From the NCBI GenBank assembly GCA_041725935.1, contig JBGRQD010000017.1, positions 12,285-76,284 on the forward strand: DNA of 64,000 nt. Direction: 5' to 3'. The notes beneath the pieces were generated by a model. It ran no database searches and was not told the origin of the DNA. It worked only from the letters and a program-made list of their open reading frames with translations. Below are positions 1 to 8,744 of the stretch, piece after piece (the stretch's first letter is position 1; every line of letters starts with the position of its first letter). The translations under genes were made by a program, and so were the position numbers. Source of the DNA: Marivita sp041725935. GTDB taxonomy: Bacteria; Pseudomonadota; Alphaproteobacteria; Rhodobacterales; Rhodobacteraceae.

Positions 1-467
1 GCGGCGACCAGCGCATAGGTCAGCATCGGTACGCGGCTTGGATCAAGCTCGGGCAATTGCGCGATGAAGATCAGGATGGCGAGCGCGTTCACGAACCCGG
101 TCATCACGGATTTCGACACGAAGCGCATGACGTAGCCGAGCCGCAGGAACCCGGCCCCGATCTGCAAAAGCCCGGCCAATACCGTGGCGGCGAGCAGATA
201 CTCCAGCCCGTGATCGCGCACGAGCGTGACCATCAGCACGGCGGTCGCCGCCGTTGCCGCCGAGATCATGCCCGGCCGCCCGCCTGTGATCGCCGTGATC
301 ACTGCAATGGAAAACGACGCATAAAGCCCGACCTTGGGATCGACGCCCGCGATGATCGAAAACGCGATCGCTTCGGGGATGAGGGCCAGCGCCACCACGA
401 GGCCAGACAGAAGGTCGCCACGGATGTTGTGCGTCCACTGGTGACGGTATTTTGCGATAGAGATCAT
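1..467 (-). CDS. SulP-family anion transporter, N-terminal part (runs off left edge)
   Basis: The minus-strand frame from the ATG at 465-467 begins MISIAKYRHQW and stays open to the window edge (about 155 residues). It then reads into hydrophobic helices with LALIPEAIAFSIIAGVDP, which resembles the first transmembrane segment of SulP/SLC26 inner-membrane anion transporters (sulfate, bicarbonate or similar), followed by further membrane segments rich in Gly/Ala. Only the first third of a typical 500-600 residue protein is visible, so the C-terminal STAS domain cannot be checked and the substrate is unknown. The gene points away from the next gene, so the two are divergent. Confidence 0.8.
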   Translation of the reverse strand, partial: MISIAKYRHQWTHNIRGDLLSGLVVALALIPEAIAFSIIAGVDPKVGLYASFSIAVITAITGGRPGMISAATAATAVLMVTLVRDHGLEYLLAATVLAGLLQIGAGFLRLGYVMRFVSKSVMTGFVNALAILIFIAQLPELDPSRVPMLTYALVA

Positions 468-766
468 GAACAGTTCTTTGCCCGTAGGCCGCGATGGGAA
501 GGCGCGGTCTTTGTCCGTGTCGTCGGTTGACGGTTTGTCCGGCGGATCGGCGGCCGGAAGAGCCAGCAGGGTCGCAGCCCCGCTCCTTGTTCGAGGCAGC
601 GCTTACACCGGTCTTTCCTCAAAGCCAAGGTCTGTGGGTCCAAAGCTGAGGATAAGTGCCCGTCTGCACGGTCTGTGCGCAAACCCGGACCTGTCTGCGC
701 GGGTCTGGGCGTTTCCGGGAACGCGCTGAGGCCTTAGGTTGTTGGGCAACAGGAAAGGAACGCGAT
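468..766. other. Intergenic region, no gene seen
   Basis: This spacer separates the divergent SulP gene and the glutathione-transferase-like gene. Short open frames exist on both strands but none has protein-like composition or a good ribosome binding site. I see no convincing hairpin or promoter other than the AGGAAAGGAA ribosome binding site just before the right-hand gene. Confidence 0.5.
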
Positions 767-1756
767 ATGGGATTGTTGGTCGACGGCGTTTGGAAGGACA
801 AGTGGTACGATACGGAAAGCACGGGCGGCAAGTTCGAGCGCAGCACGGCAAAATTTCGCAATTGGATCACCAAGGACGGCAGTGCCGGGCCGTCAGGAGA
901 AGGTGGGTTCCCGGCTGAATCGGGTCGCTATCACCTTTATGTCAGCCTTGCCTGTCCGTGGGCACATCGCACGCTGATTTTCCGCGCCATCAAAGGCTTG
1001 GAGGACCATATAAGTGTGTCGGTTGTGCATCCCGACATGCTGGGGGACGGATGGACCTTTGACACCGATTTCGCGGGAGCGACGGGCGACACGCTTTATG
1101 GCCTGCCCTTTGCCCGCGACATCTATCTGAAGGCCGATCCCCAAATCTCGGGCCGCGTGACCGTGCCGATCCTCTGGGACAAGCAGCGAGAAACCATCGT
1201 TTCGAACGAAAGCTCCGAGATCATCCGGATGCTGAATTCAGCCTTCGATGATCTGACCGGAGACACGCAGGATTTCTGGCCGGTGACGCTGCGCGACGAA
1301 ATCGAAAAGGTGAACGCCCGCGTCTATGACACGGTCAACAATGGTGTCTACAAATCGGGGTTTGCCACCACCCAAGAGGCTTATGACGAGGCGGTTGTGC
1401 CGCTGTTCGAGAGCCTCGATTGGTTGGAAGACATCCTGTCATCGAAGCGCTATCTGGTCGGGCCGAAAATCACCGAGGCCGATTGGCGGCTTTTCACCAC
1501 GCTTGTGAGGTTCGATTCCGTCTACCATCTGCACTTCAAGTGCAACAGGCGTCGGATCGTCGATTACCCGAACCTGTGGGGGCATACCCGCGAGCTGTAT
1601 CAATGGCCGGGAGTGGCGGGGACGGTGAGCTTTGATCACATCGTGCGCCACTACCATTACAGCCACGACAACATCAACCCGAACCGGATCATTCCGATCA
1701 ACCCGGTGCTTGATTTCGATGCGCCTCATGGGCGTGAGCATCTGGCCTCAGTCTAG
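767..1756 (+). CDS. Glutathionyl-hydroquinone reductase (GST family, YqjG/EcM4-like)
   Basis: The 329-residue cytosolic protein belongs to the Xi/omega-like glutathione transferases that reduce glutathionyl-hydroquinones. The key feature is the nucleophilic Cys63 in LACPWAHRT, the CPWA motif typical of this family; ordinary GSTs use Tyr or Ser. The conserved N-terminal strand RYHLYVSLACPWAHR and the all-alpha C-terminal domain ending near HYHYSHDNINPN also fit. I chose the ATG at 767 because AGGAAAGGAA lies just upstream; an upstream in-frame ATG at 656 would add a composition unlike the family. Its stop codon overlaps that of the convergent receiver-like gene. Length is normal for the family. 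Confidence 0.92.
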   Translation: MGLLVDGVWKDKWYDTESTGGKFERSTAKFRNWITKDGSAGPSGEGGFPAESGRYHLYVSLACPWAHRTLIFRAIKGLEDHISVSVVHPDMLGDGWTFDTDFAGATGDTLYGLPFARDIYLKADPQISGRVTVPILWDKQRETIVSNESSEIIRMLNSAFDDLTGDTQDFWPVTLRDEIEKVNARVYDTVNNGVYKSGFATTQEAYDEAVVPLFESLDWLEDILSSKRYLVGPKITEADWRLFTTLVRFDSVYHLHFKCNRRRIVDYPNLWGHTRELYQWPGVAGTVSFDHIVRHYHYSHDNINPNRIIPINPVLDFDAPHGREHLASV

Positions 1757-2115
1757 CCGATCTTCGCATAATGCTCGACCATCGCGGCGAGGTCTTCGGG
1801 CTGGGTCGCGATGGGCACAAAGGCGCAGGCATTCGCACAAAGCTGGAAAATCGATCCGTCCGAGAAAAAGCTCGTGTTGGTGACAAAGATCACGCGGGCA
1901 TCGGGATGCCGGTAACTTGCGTAATCCGCCACCGCGATGGCGCTCCCGCCTTCGAGAACCACATCGAGAATAATGATCGGGTAATAGTGTTCGTGCAGAC
2001 GTTCGATCGCGCTGTCTTGGTCAAGCGCCACATCCGCAACATGGTCGTGCCGTTGCAAATGGCGCTGCCAGATATCGCCAAGCTTGGCGTCGTTTTGCAC
2101 GATCAGCACGTTCAT
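1753..2115 (-). CDS. Stand-alone receiver-like (CheY-fold) protein, degenerate
   Basis: The 120-residue protein has the fold pattern of a response-regulator receiver with no output domain. The phosphorylatable Asp is probably D51 in PIIILDVV. The N-terminal acidic pocket reads QND rather than the usual DD, and the position where receivers carry an invariant Lys (usually KP) reads VPIATQPEDL without a Lys. It may therefore be a weakly phosphorylated or phosphorylation-independent signalling partner. No kinase gene lies next to it. It converges on the GST gene with overlapping stops and is followed upstream by about 180 bp of spacer. Confidence 0.75.
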   Translation of the reverse strand: MNVLIVQNDAKLGDIWQRHLQRHDHVADVALDQDSAIERLHEHYYPIIILDVVLEGGSAIAVADYASYRHPDARVIFVTNTSFFSDGSIFQLCANACAFVPIATQPEDLAAMVEHYAKIG

Positions 2116-2300
2116 GGGGTCAGACTGTCTTTCATGATGGGTGGTTCCTGAAAGTGCAGAATCCGCCCAGAGTAGATAACAAACGGTTAACTTGCCGGTA
2201 ATGAATGTCTTTAATCCGTTAAATTAAGCGGAACTTGGCCGAAAAGACGCGGTGTTCCTCTTTCGCCACAGTGACAACACCCGCTCCAATTTGTCTTTGA

Positions 2301-2657
2301 TCAGGGACGCGTGGGAAACCGATCACCCGAAGACGTGATCACGATAAGCCGCCCCGACGCATCCGTGACGTAAAGATCACAGCGCGAAAAGCCCGTGACG
2401 AATTCGACACAGATGGTGCTGTCCTCCATGACGGTGAAATAGCCGTACCCGGTGCCGCCATCGTTTGCGTATGTATAAGTGTACCGGCCATCCGCAAAGA
2501 ACTCCGATTGGCCCTCGTCGAAAAAGGTGATGGTCGCCCCCCGCAACAGGCTGTCCAGAGCGCCCTGCTCAAACAGCGCGTCGGTGTCCCGAGGGTCCCA
2601 TTGCTGGGCGCTCAGGGTGGCGGGGATCAGGGCAAGAGCCAGTGCAAACCGTGTCAT
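2301..2657 (-). CDS. Small secreted protein of unknown function
   Basis: I do not recognise a family. The 118-residue product starts with MTRFALALALIPATLSAQQ, a good Sec signal peptide with probable cleavage after LSA. The mature part is acidic and beta-rich (ADGRYTYTYANDGG) with two Cys residues (ICVEF, RCDLY) that could form a disulfide in the periplasm. It sits 40 bp from the smc stop on the same strand, so it could be transcribed as the downstream partner of smc or separately. No function is inferred. Confidence 0.7.
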   Translation of the reverse strand: MTRFALALALIPATLSAQQWDPRDTDALFEQGALDSLLRGATITFFDEGQSEFFADGRYTYTYANDGGTGYGYFTVMEDSTICVEFVTGFSRCDLYVTDASGRLIVITSSGDRFPTRP

Positions 2658-2698
2658 GAGCCAAGCCTAGCCGAATAAGCCCACTTGAGGAGACACGT

Positions 2699-5600
2699 TT
2701 ACGCGACGAGGCGTTCCGCTTTCTTGAGGTCGACCGACACAAGCTGGCTGACGCCCTGTTCCTGCATCGTGACCCCGAACAGCCGGTCCATGCGAGACAT
2801 GGTGACCGCGTGGTGCGTGATGATCAGGAACCGCGTTTCCGTCCGGCGGCACATCTCGTCCAGCAGGTCGCAGAAGCGCGTGACGTTGGCATCGTCCAGC
2901 GGCGCGTCAACCTCGTCCAGCACGCAGATCGGTGCGGGGTTGGCAAGGAACACCGCAAAGATCAGCGCCAAGGCGGTCAGCGTCTGTTCGCCCCCCGACA
3001 GCAGCGACAGGGTCGACAGTTTCTTGCCCGGCGGCTGGCACATGATCTCCAAACCGGCCTCCAGCGGATCATCGCTTTCCACCATCACCAGGCTGGCTTC
3101 GCCGCCGCCAAAGAGATGGGTGAAGAGCAGGGTGAAATTGCTGTTCACCTGTTCGAACGCGGTCAGCAGCCGTTCCCGCCCCTCGCGGTTGAGGCTGGCG
3201 ATCCCGGATCGCAGCGTCTTGATCGCCTCTTCGAGGTCCAGCTTTTCGCGCAGTAGCGTGTCATGTTCGTCCTGCACTTCGCGGGCGTCTTCCTCGGCGC
3301 GCAGGTTGACGGCACCCAAGGCGTCGCGCTGCCGCTTGAGCCGGTTCACATCGGCATCAATCGCTTCGGCGCGGGGCAGGTTGTCCGGGTCCGCACCCAG
3401 TTTCTGCAAGAGTCTGGTCGGGCTGGTTTCCTGCTCTTCGGCGATCCGTTCTGCCGCCGCGTTGACCGCATCACGCGCGGCTTCGGCACGGGCCTCTGAC
3501 CGAGCGCGGGCTTCGCGGGCCTCGGACGCGGTGCGCTCGGCGTCGCGTTCCGCCTGATCCGCCGTGCGCAATGAAGCTTCGCCGGTGGAGAGTGCGTCTT
3601 CTGCCGCGGATTTGCGGGCATCGGCCTGCGTGATCTCGTAGCCAAGGCTCTCGCGCTGGGCGGCCAGTTCTTCGGGCAGGCTCGATGCGGTCTCAAGTTC
3701 GGCCTGTGCGGCGGCGCGACGGTCCGCCAGTTCCGCACTGCGCTTTTCGGCGGTCTCAAGGCGGTGACGCCAGCCGCTCAGCTCCTTGATGACCTGTTGC
3801 GCGCGGCCCTTACGGGCATCCCCTTCGCGGCGCAATTCATCCTGCGCAGACCGGCGAGACATCATCGTCATGCGTGCGGCTTCGACCGTCATCTTGAGGT
3901 CTTCGACCTCGGCGCGGGCCGAGTCCAGGTCATCGAGGTCAGTCACTGCGCGCTGGGCCTCGACCATTTGCGCGCGCGCCGTGGTCGCTTCGTCCTCGTA
4001 GCGTTTGACGGCAAGCAGCAGGCTTTCCAGCTTGCCCTCGGCCATGTCGCGGTCAGCTTCTGCGCGGCTGAGTTTGCGCGCGGCGTCGGTGACCGTCGCA
4101 TCGGCATCGCGTCGCGCTTGCCGTGCGGCCTTTTCGGCCATCGCAAGATCGGCCATCCGCTGGGTTAGGCTGTCATGTGCGGCACGTGCACCCTCGACGC
4201 GGGCAGAGGCGCGGGCCGTTTCCTGTTTGAGCGATTCCAGCCGGTTCAACTGCTCCAACCGCAATGCGGCGGCAGAGGGCGCATCTTCGGCCCAAGCGCG
4301 ATACCCGTCCCAGCGCCACAGATCGCCTTCGAGGCTTACCAGCCGTTGACCGGGCTTCAACAGCGGTTGCAGCCGCGCCGCATCATCCGGATCGGCCAGA
4401 CCGATCTGCGCCATGCGCCGTTCCAGCACTTCGGGCACGGAGACGTGGTTGGTCAGCGGCGTGATCCCGGATGGCAAGGGCTGATCGGTGTCGTAGGGCG
4501 GCAGCGCCGTCCAGCCGGTGGGGCCATCGCCCTCCACCTCTGGCGCCCGCAGGTCATCGGCCAGAGCCGCGCCAAGCGCCTTTTCGAACCCCTGTTCGAC
4601 CTGCAGGCGGTCAAGGATCTGACCACCTTCCGCCGTGTCGCGATCCAGCAACCGGGCCAGCGCCGTGGTCTCGGCGCTCAGCGCGTTCATCTCGCCTTCG
4701 GCCTCAGAACGTTCGGCGCGGGCATCGGCCTCGCGCGACTGGGTTTCGGCGCGGGCGGCTTCGGCCTCGGTCAGCACCTGATCGGCACGTTCGGCCAGAT
4801 CCTGCGCCGCGGCTTGTTCGGTCTCGGCGGTGGCTGCGGTCTGCTTGGCGTCGGACAGAGCCTGTTTCGCGGCAGCCATCGCATCGCGCGCGCGCATCGC
4901 ATCCGCCTCGTTGCGGTCGAGCGTTTTCTGACTGTCGGACAAGAGCCTGTGTGCCGACTGGTGCCGCGCGGCAAGCCGCGCCACGTCTTCGGTCTGCTGG
5001 CTCAGATCGGCTTCTCGGGCTTGCAGCACTGCGCCTGCTTCCTGCGCCGCTTCGATGGCTGCGGCCAGCTTGTCGTCATGACCCTCTGCCGCCTTGGCCA
5101 GTTCGCGCGCTTCCGATTCAAGCTGCTGGATGGTCTCGCCCGCGTCCCGGTTCAGCCCGCTTTCGCGCTCCATGTCCTTGGTCATCTGGTCGATGCGGCG
5201 GGTGAGCGTTTCGATGGTGTCTGCGGCGCGGCGTTCCTGTTCGGTCAGCGTGTCGCGCTGGAGCGAGAGGCGTTGCACAATGGCCGCAGCAATGGCGGCT
5301 TCTTCGCGCAGCGTGGGCAGGGCGCCATCGGCCAATTCGCGCGCCTTGGTCGCTTCGCGCGCGGCGGTTTCGGCACGTGCGGCCTCGGTGGTGCGCTCGC
5401 GCAGTTGCGCATCGGCCTCGGCGCGGGAGAGGTCAGCGTCTTTCCAGCGGCGATACAGCAGCAGCCCTTCGGCATGACGCAGTTCTTCGCCAATCGCACG
5501 GTAGCGGGCGGCTTGCCGGGCCTGGCGGGCCAGTTGACCAAGCTGGGCGGCCAGCTGCTCGATCACGTCATCGACGCGCAACAGGTTCGCCTCAGTGCTG

Positions 5601-6154
5601 TTCAGCTTCAGTTCCGCTTCGTGACGGCGCTGGTAAAGGCCGGAGATGCCCGCCGCTTCCTCGAGGATGCGGCGGCGGTTCTTTGGCTTGGCGTTGATCA
5701 ACTCGCTGATCTGGCCCTGACGCACCAGCGCGGGCGAATGTGCGCCCGTGGAAGCATCGGCGAAGAGCATCTGCACGTCGCGGGCGCGGACATCCTTGCC
5801 GTTGACCTTGTAGGCGCTGCCCACGTCGCGGGTGATGCGGCGGACAATGTCGATCTGGTCCTGGTCATTGAAACCCGCCGGGGCCAGCCGGTCGGTGTTT
5901 TCAAGTTGGATCGACACTTCGGCAAAATTGCGTGCAGACCGCGTGGCGGCCCCGGCAAAAATCACGTCTTCCATGCCGCCGCCGCGCATCGCGGTCGGGC
6001 GGTTTTCGCCCATGACCCAGCGCAGCGCTTCGAGCAGGTTGGATTTGCCACAGCCGTTCGGCCCCACAACGCCGGTCAGACCATCGGCGATGATCAGATC
6101 GGTGGGGTCAACAAAGCTTTTGAAGCCTGTCAGACGGAGTTTGGAAAAGCGCAC
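2699..6154 (-). CDS. smc: Chromosome segregation protein SMC
   Basis: The 1151-residue protein has the full SMC architecture: an N-terminal Walker A (GPNGCGKSN, residues 31-39), two very long Ala/Glu/Arg-rich coiled-coil arms, a central hinge around the GWTALPPYDTDQPLP region, and a C-terminal head with ABC signature LLSGGEQTLTA and Walker B VLDEVDAPLDD. It forms the condensin dimer that, with ScpA and ScpB, compacts and segregates the chromosome. The start is a GTG at 6152-6154; translation from it gives the usual MRFSKLRLTGFKSFVDP N terminus, so the start is well supported despite a weak ribosome binding site. scpA/scpB are not in the window. Confidence 0.98.
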   Translation of the reverse strand: MRFSKLRLTGFKSFVDPTDLIIADGLTGVVGPNGCGKSNLLEALRWVMGENRPTAMRGGGMEDVIFAGAATRSARNFAEVSIQLENTDRLAPAGFNDQDQIDIVRRITRDVGSAYKVNGKDVRARDVQMLFADASTGAHSPALVRQGQISELINAKPKNRRRILEEAAGISGLYQRRHEAELKLNSTEANLLRVDDVIEQLAAQLGQLARQARQAARYRAIGEELRHAEGLLLYRRWKDADLSRAEADAQLRERTTEAARAETAAREATKARELADGALPTLREEAAIAAAIVQRLSLQRDTLTEQERRAADTIETLTRRIDQMTKDMERESGLNRDAGETIQQLESEARELAKAAEGHDDKLAAAIEAAQEAGAVLQAREADLSQQTEDVARLAARHQSAHRLLSDSQKTLDRNEADAMRARDAMAAAKQALSDAKQTAATAETEQAAAQDLAERADQVLTEAEAARAETQSREADARAERSEAEGEMNALSAETTALARLLDRDTAEGGQILDRLQVEQGFEKALGAALADDLRAPEVEGDGPTGWTALPPYDTDQPLPSGITPLTNHVSVPEVLERRMAQIGLADPDDAARLQPLLKPGQRLVSLEGDLWRWDGYRAWAEDAPSAAALRLEQLNRLESLKQETARASARVEGARAAHDSLTQRMADLAMAEKAARQARRDADATVTDAARKLSRAEADRDMAEGKLESLLLAVKRYEDEATTARAQMVEAQRAVTDLDDLDSARAEVEDLKMTVEAARMTMMSRRSAQDELRREGDARKGRAQQVIKELSGWRHRLETAEKRSAELADRRAAAQAELETASSLPEELAAQRESLGYEITQADARKSAAEDALSTGEASLRTADQAERDAERTASEAREARARSEARAEAARDAVNAAAERIAEEQETSPTRLLQKLGADPDNLPRAEAIDADVNRLKRQRDALGAVNLRAEEDAREVQDEHDTLLREKLDLEEAIKTLRSGIASLNREGRERLLTAFEQVNSNFTLLFTHLFGGGEASLVMVESDDPLEAGLEIMCQPPGKKLSTLSLLSGGEQTLTALALIFAVFLANPAPICVLDEVDAPLDDANVTRFCDLLDEMCRRTETRFLIITHHAVTMSRMDRLFGVTMQEQGVSQLVSVDLKKAERLVA

Positions 6155-6337
6155 CCGTAAAGCCTGCCTGATTCCCGCGTTGGCGGACAGTGTGTCGCGG
6201 GCTTTGGCGCTGAGTCAACGATTTGCTTCCGCATGTGGTTGAGTGGCGTTGTTTATCCACAAGATATTGCGTTTCCTGTTAAGTGTTTTTCAACCATGGC
6301 GCGGCTGTGTCCGCGGACAGGCAGAGCGAGATACTTT

Positions 6338-6357
6338 ACATTCCGTAATTAGAATGT
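6338..6357 (+). promoter_or_regulatory. Operator 1, ATTC-N8-GAAT palindrome (SqrR/BigR type)
   Basis: A 20-bp inverted repeat with six-base perfect arms, ACATTC-N8-GAATGT, lies 57 bp before the next start codon. The core ATTC-N8-GAAT is the recognition pattern I recall for the ArsR-family persulfide sensors SqrR and BigR. The regulator itself is not in the window. A second copy follows 24 bp downstream centre to centre. Confidence 0.65.
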
Positions 6358-6360
6358 ATT

Positions 6361-6382
6361 TATATTCTGAAATCGGAATATA
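6361..6382 (+). promoter_or_regulatory. Operator 2, ATTC-N8-GAAT palindrome overlapping the ribosome binding site
   Basis: A 22-bp inverted repeat with seven-base perfect arms, TATATTC-N8-GAATATA. Its right end touches the strong AAGGAGG ribosome binding site (6382-6388) of the gene starting at 6395, so a bound repressor would block transcription elongation or initiation close to the start codon. Confidence 0.65.
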
Positions 6383-6394
6383 AGGAGGCTCACC

Positions 6395-7612
6395 ATGGAT
6401 CGTTCCGTCACCAGACCCGCAGACAGCTATTCACCGATCTACTTCCTTGCTTCGCTCGGGGCCGGGGGGATCGCGGTATCGTTCTTCATGTTCCTGATGT
6501 TCTGGGTGCCCCATCCCGGACAGCCAGTCCCGGTGTTCGAGGACATCGCGGCGGCCTTTGCGACGGGTGGTCTGCCGATGCAAACCGCAATTGCTGTAGC
6601 GGTGATCGGGATTGCCGTCTTTGCCTTTCTCAACATCAAGTCGCTGATCTGGAACCTGCAATCGCTGTCGGCATTCAAGACAACCGACGCCTACGCCAAG
6701 TTGCGCGACACCAACGCCGAAGCGACGCTTCTGGCGATGCCGCTTGCGCTGGCCATGAGCGTCAACGCGATGTTCATCGTCGGACTGGTCTTCGTGCCGC
6801 AGCTTTGGAGCGTGGTGGAATACCTGTTCCCGATGGCCCTGATCGCCTTTGCCGCCATCGGTGTGCTGGCCTTCCGCATGATCGGAGCCTTCCTTGGCCG
6901 TGTCCTGTCCACAGGCGGCGTATTCGACGTGACCGCGCATAATTCCTTTGCGCAACTTCTGCCCGCCTTCAGCATCGCGATGGTCGGTGTCGGCTTTGCG
7001 GCACCCGCCGCGATGAGCACCTCGGCCACCACTGTTGCCGTTGCACTGATCCTGTCCACCTTCTTTGGCGTTGCGGCCATCCTCTATACCGTTGTTGCCG
7101 CCATCACCGCCTTTGCATCGATGTTGCAGCACGGCACTGCGCGCGAGGCCGGTCCGACCCTGATGATCATCGTGCCGATCGTGACCGTGCTGGGCATCCT
7201 GTTCCTGCGCCAAGGCCACGGTCTTCATGTTGCCTTCGACGTGCACGAACAGGCGGGTGAAACCATGATCTTCCTCGCGCGGCTCTTGTCGGTTCAGGTC
7301 GTGTTCCTGCTGCTGGGCGCCGTCGTGATGATGCGTCAGGGATATTTCAGCGACTTCGTCATGGGTTCCAAGACTTCGCCCGGATCGTATGCGCTGGTGT
7401 GTCCCGCCGTTGCTTTGTCTGTGATGCTCCACTTCTTCGTCAACAAGGGGTTGGTTGCGGCAGGCGCGATCGAGAAGTTCGGAGCGGTTTTCTGGGGGGT
7501 AACCGCCATCGCAATCGCGGCGCAGATCGTCGCCATCGCACTGGTGCTGCGCCTCAACCGGCAGCATTTCACACGCCGCGCCGTGACTGCGGCTGCCGTA
7601 CCGGCGGAATAA
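6395..7612 (+). CDS. Multi-pass inner-membrane protein, possibly TsoY family
   Basis: The 405-residue protein has roughly ten hydrophobic helices and starts MDRSVTRPADSYSPIYFLAS, followed by AGGIAVSFFMFLMFWVPHPG. I recall this N-terminal pattern from proteins annotated as the TsoY family, whose members in some bacteria are selenoproteins, but I could not check this. A TehA/SLAC1-like transporter is the alternative. The perfect AAGGAGG ribosome binding site fixes the start. Two ATTC-N8-GAAT operators directly upstream suggest induction by sulfide or persulfide, which would make a role in sulfur-species handling likely. It stands alone and ends before a bidirectional terminator. Exact function is not inferable from sequence alone. 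Confidence 0.75.
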   Translation: MDRSVTRPADSYSPIYFLASLGAGGIAVSFFMFLMFWVPHPGQPVPVFEDIAAAFATGGLPMQTAIAVAVIGIAVFAFLNIKSLIWNLQSLSAFKTTDAYAKLRDTNAEATLLAMPLALAMSVNAMFIVGLVFVPQLWSVVEYLFPMALIAFAAIGVLAFRMIGAFLGRVLSTGGVFDVTAHNSFAQLLPAFSIAMVGVGFAAPAAMSTSATTVAVALILSTFFGVAAILYTVVAAITAFASMLQHGTAREAGPTLMIIVPIVTVLGILFLRQGHGLHVAFDVHEQAGETMIFLARLLSVQVVFLLLGAVVMMRQGYFSDFVMGSKTSPGSYALVCPAVALSVMLHFFVNKGLVAAGAIEKFGAVFWGVTAIAIAAQIVAIALVLRLNRQHFTRRAVTAAAVPAE

Positions 7613-7642
7613 GACGACCCGCCACCACTCACGCCAAAAGGC

Positions 7643-7670
7643 AAAGCCCGGATCAGGCGGTCCGGGCTTT
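7643..7670. terminator. Bidirectional terminator between convergent genes
   Basis: Ten-base perfect arms (AAAGCCCGGA / TCCGGGCTTT) with an eight-base loop. The hairpin spans the stop codon of the minus-strand aldolase and sits 30 bp past the membrane-protein stop, so it can serve both. Confidence 0.75.
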
Positions 7671-8429
7671 CCACGTTTTGGTCAACCCGCGCATGGCATC
7701 TGCCAGCAAGAGTACATCCGCCCCAAGCGCCACGAAATTTGCCCCAGCGTCGATATCCTGCTGAATGAGCGCAGGATCACCGTCGATGATGCCCGCCGCC
7801 TTGCCGGTTGCGCGGATGCGGCGCAGGCCGTCCTGAACGGCGGCGCGGACCTCGGGATGGGTGATGTCGGGCAAAAGACCCATATCCGCGCACAGATCGG
7901 CCGGGCCGATGAACACGCCGTTGATACCGTCCACCGCACAGATCTCTTCCAAAGCGTCCATCGCGGCGACACTTTCAGCCTGAACAATAAGACAAATCTG
8001 ATTTTCAGCCGTTTCCAAATAATCCTGGACGCCGTTGAAGGCTGACGCCCGGCCCAGCATGTGTCCGACGCCGCGAATGCCGTTCGGCGGGTAGCGCGTT
8101 GCCTGCACGATGGCGCGCGCCTCGTCTGCCGAATTGACCATCGGGCACAGCAGCGATTGCGCACCAAGGTCGAGCACCTGCTTGATCAGGGCGGGGTCAT
8201 TGTGGGGGATTCGCACCACCGGGGACACGGGATGGCCGGACAGCGCCATAAGTTGCTGATGGATGGTCACCAGATCGTTGGGCGCATGTTCGCCATCGAT
8301 CAGCAGCCAGTCGAACCCGGCAGAGGCTGCGATCTCGGCGGCGTATCCGGTGCCAAGCGCAAGCCAGAGCCCGAGCGTTGGGGTGTCCAAGGTCAGGGAT
8401 GCTTTGAAACGATTGAGGGGGGCTGGCAT
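7653..8429 (-). CDS. HpcH/HpaI-family aldolase
   Basis: The 258-residue protein is a class II pyruvate aldolase of the HpcH/HpaI/citrate-lyase-beta TIM-barrel family. Characteristic segments are TLGLWLALG, AGFDWLLIDGEHAPND (catalytic/metal region), VVRIPHND, GVFIGPADLCADMG and the C-terminal FVALGADVLLLADAMRGL. Family members cleave 4-hydroxy-2-oxo acids such as 4-hydroxy-2-oxoheptanedioate to pyruvate and an aldehyde; the true substrate here is unknown because no aromatic-degradation genes are nearby. I chose the ATG at 8427-8429 with AAGGA upstream over the longer frame beginning at 8474. Confidence 0.88.
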   Translation of the reverse strand: MPAPLNRFKASLTLDTPTLGLWLALGTGYAAEIAASAGFDWLLIDGEHAPNDLVTIHQQLMALSGHPVSPVVRIPHNDPALIKQVLDLGAQSLLCPMVNSADEARAIVQATRYPPNGIRGVGHMLGRASAFNGVQDYLETAENQICLIVQAESVAAMDALEEICAVDGINGVFIGPADLCADMGLLPDITHPEVRAAVQDGLRRIRATGKAAGIIDGDPALIQQDIDAGANFVALGADVLLLADAMRGLTKTWKARTA

Positions 8430-8480
8430 GGCGCGGTCCTTTTTCCCGGGATCAGACACCAGCCATCCGTCCAAGGCAAG

Positions 8481-8678
8481 TCAGTCGCGGTGATGCCAAA
8501 GCCTGAGCGCGGACCATATTGCCGTGCCGCCAAAGAACGCCCCGGCGATGCCGACAACTTCGATCAGCGCGGCGGCATTGGCGATGCCGCGCACCATGAT
8601 GGTCACAACCAATAGCACAAGCCCAGCAAGGCTGAACAGCAAGCGGAACCACAATTCGTTTCGGGTTGGTCCGGTCAT
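8481..8678 (-). CDS. Small two-helix membrane protein, unknown
   Basis: A 65-residue protein starting MTGPTRNELWFRLLFSLAGL with two predicted membrane helices (LLFSLAGLVLLVVTIMV and AALIEVVGIAGAFFGGTAIW) and a basic C terminus RLWHHRD. An AAGGTG sequence precedes this ATG; the longer frame from 8729 has a poor N terminus. It lies between mipZ and the aldolase gene, all on the minus strand. No family recognised. Confidence 0.6.
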   Translation of the reverse strand: MTGPTRNELWFRLLFSLAGLVLLVVTIMVRGIANAAALIEVVGIAGAFFGGTAIWSALRLWHHRD

Positions 8679-8744
8679 GCCCTGCACCTTGCCTGCTGTG
8701 TGCCTTGCGCAGAGATAGGCTGCGCGCAAAAGCGGACCAGTGGC

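Noticed and set aside
4175..6160. 661-codon open frame on the plus strand
   Set aside because: It is the antisense shadow of smc; codon bias of GC-rich DNA keeps it open. No ribosome binding site or domain.
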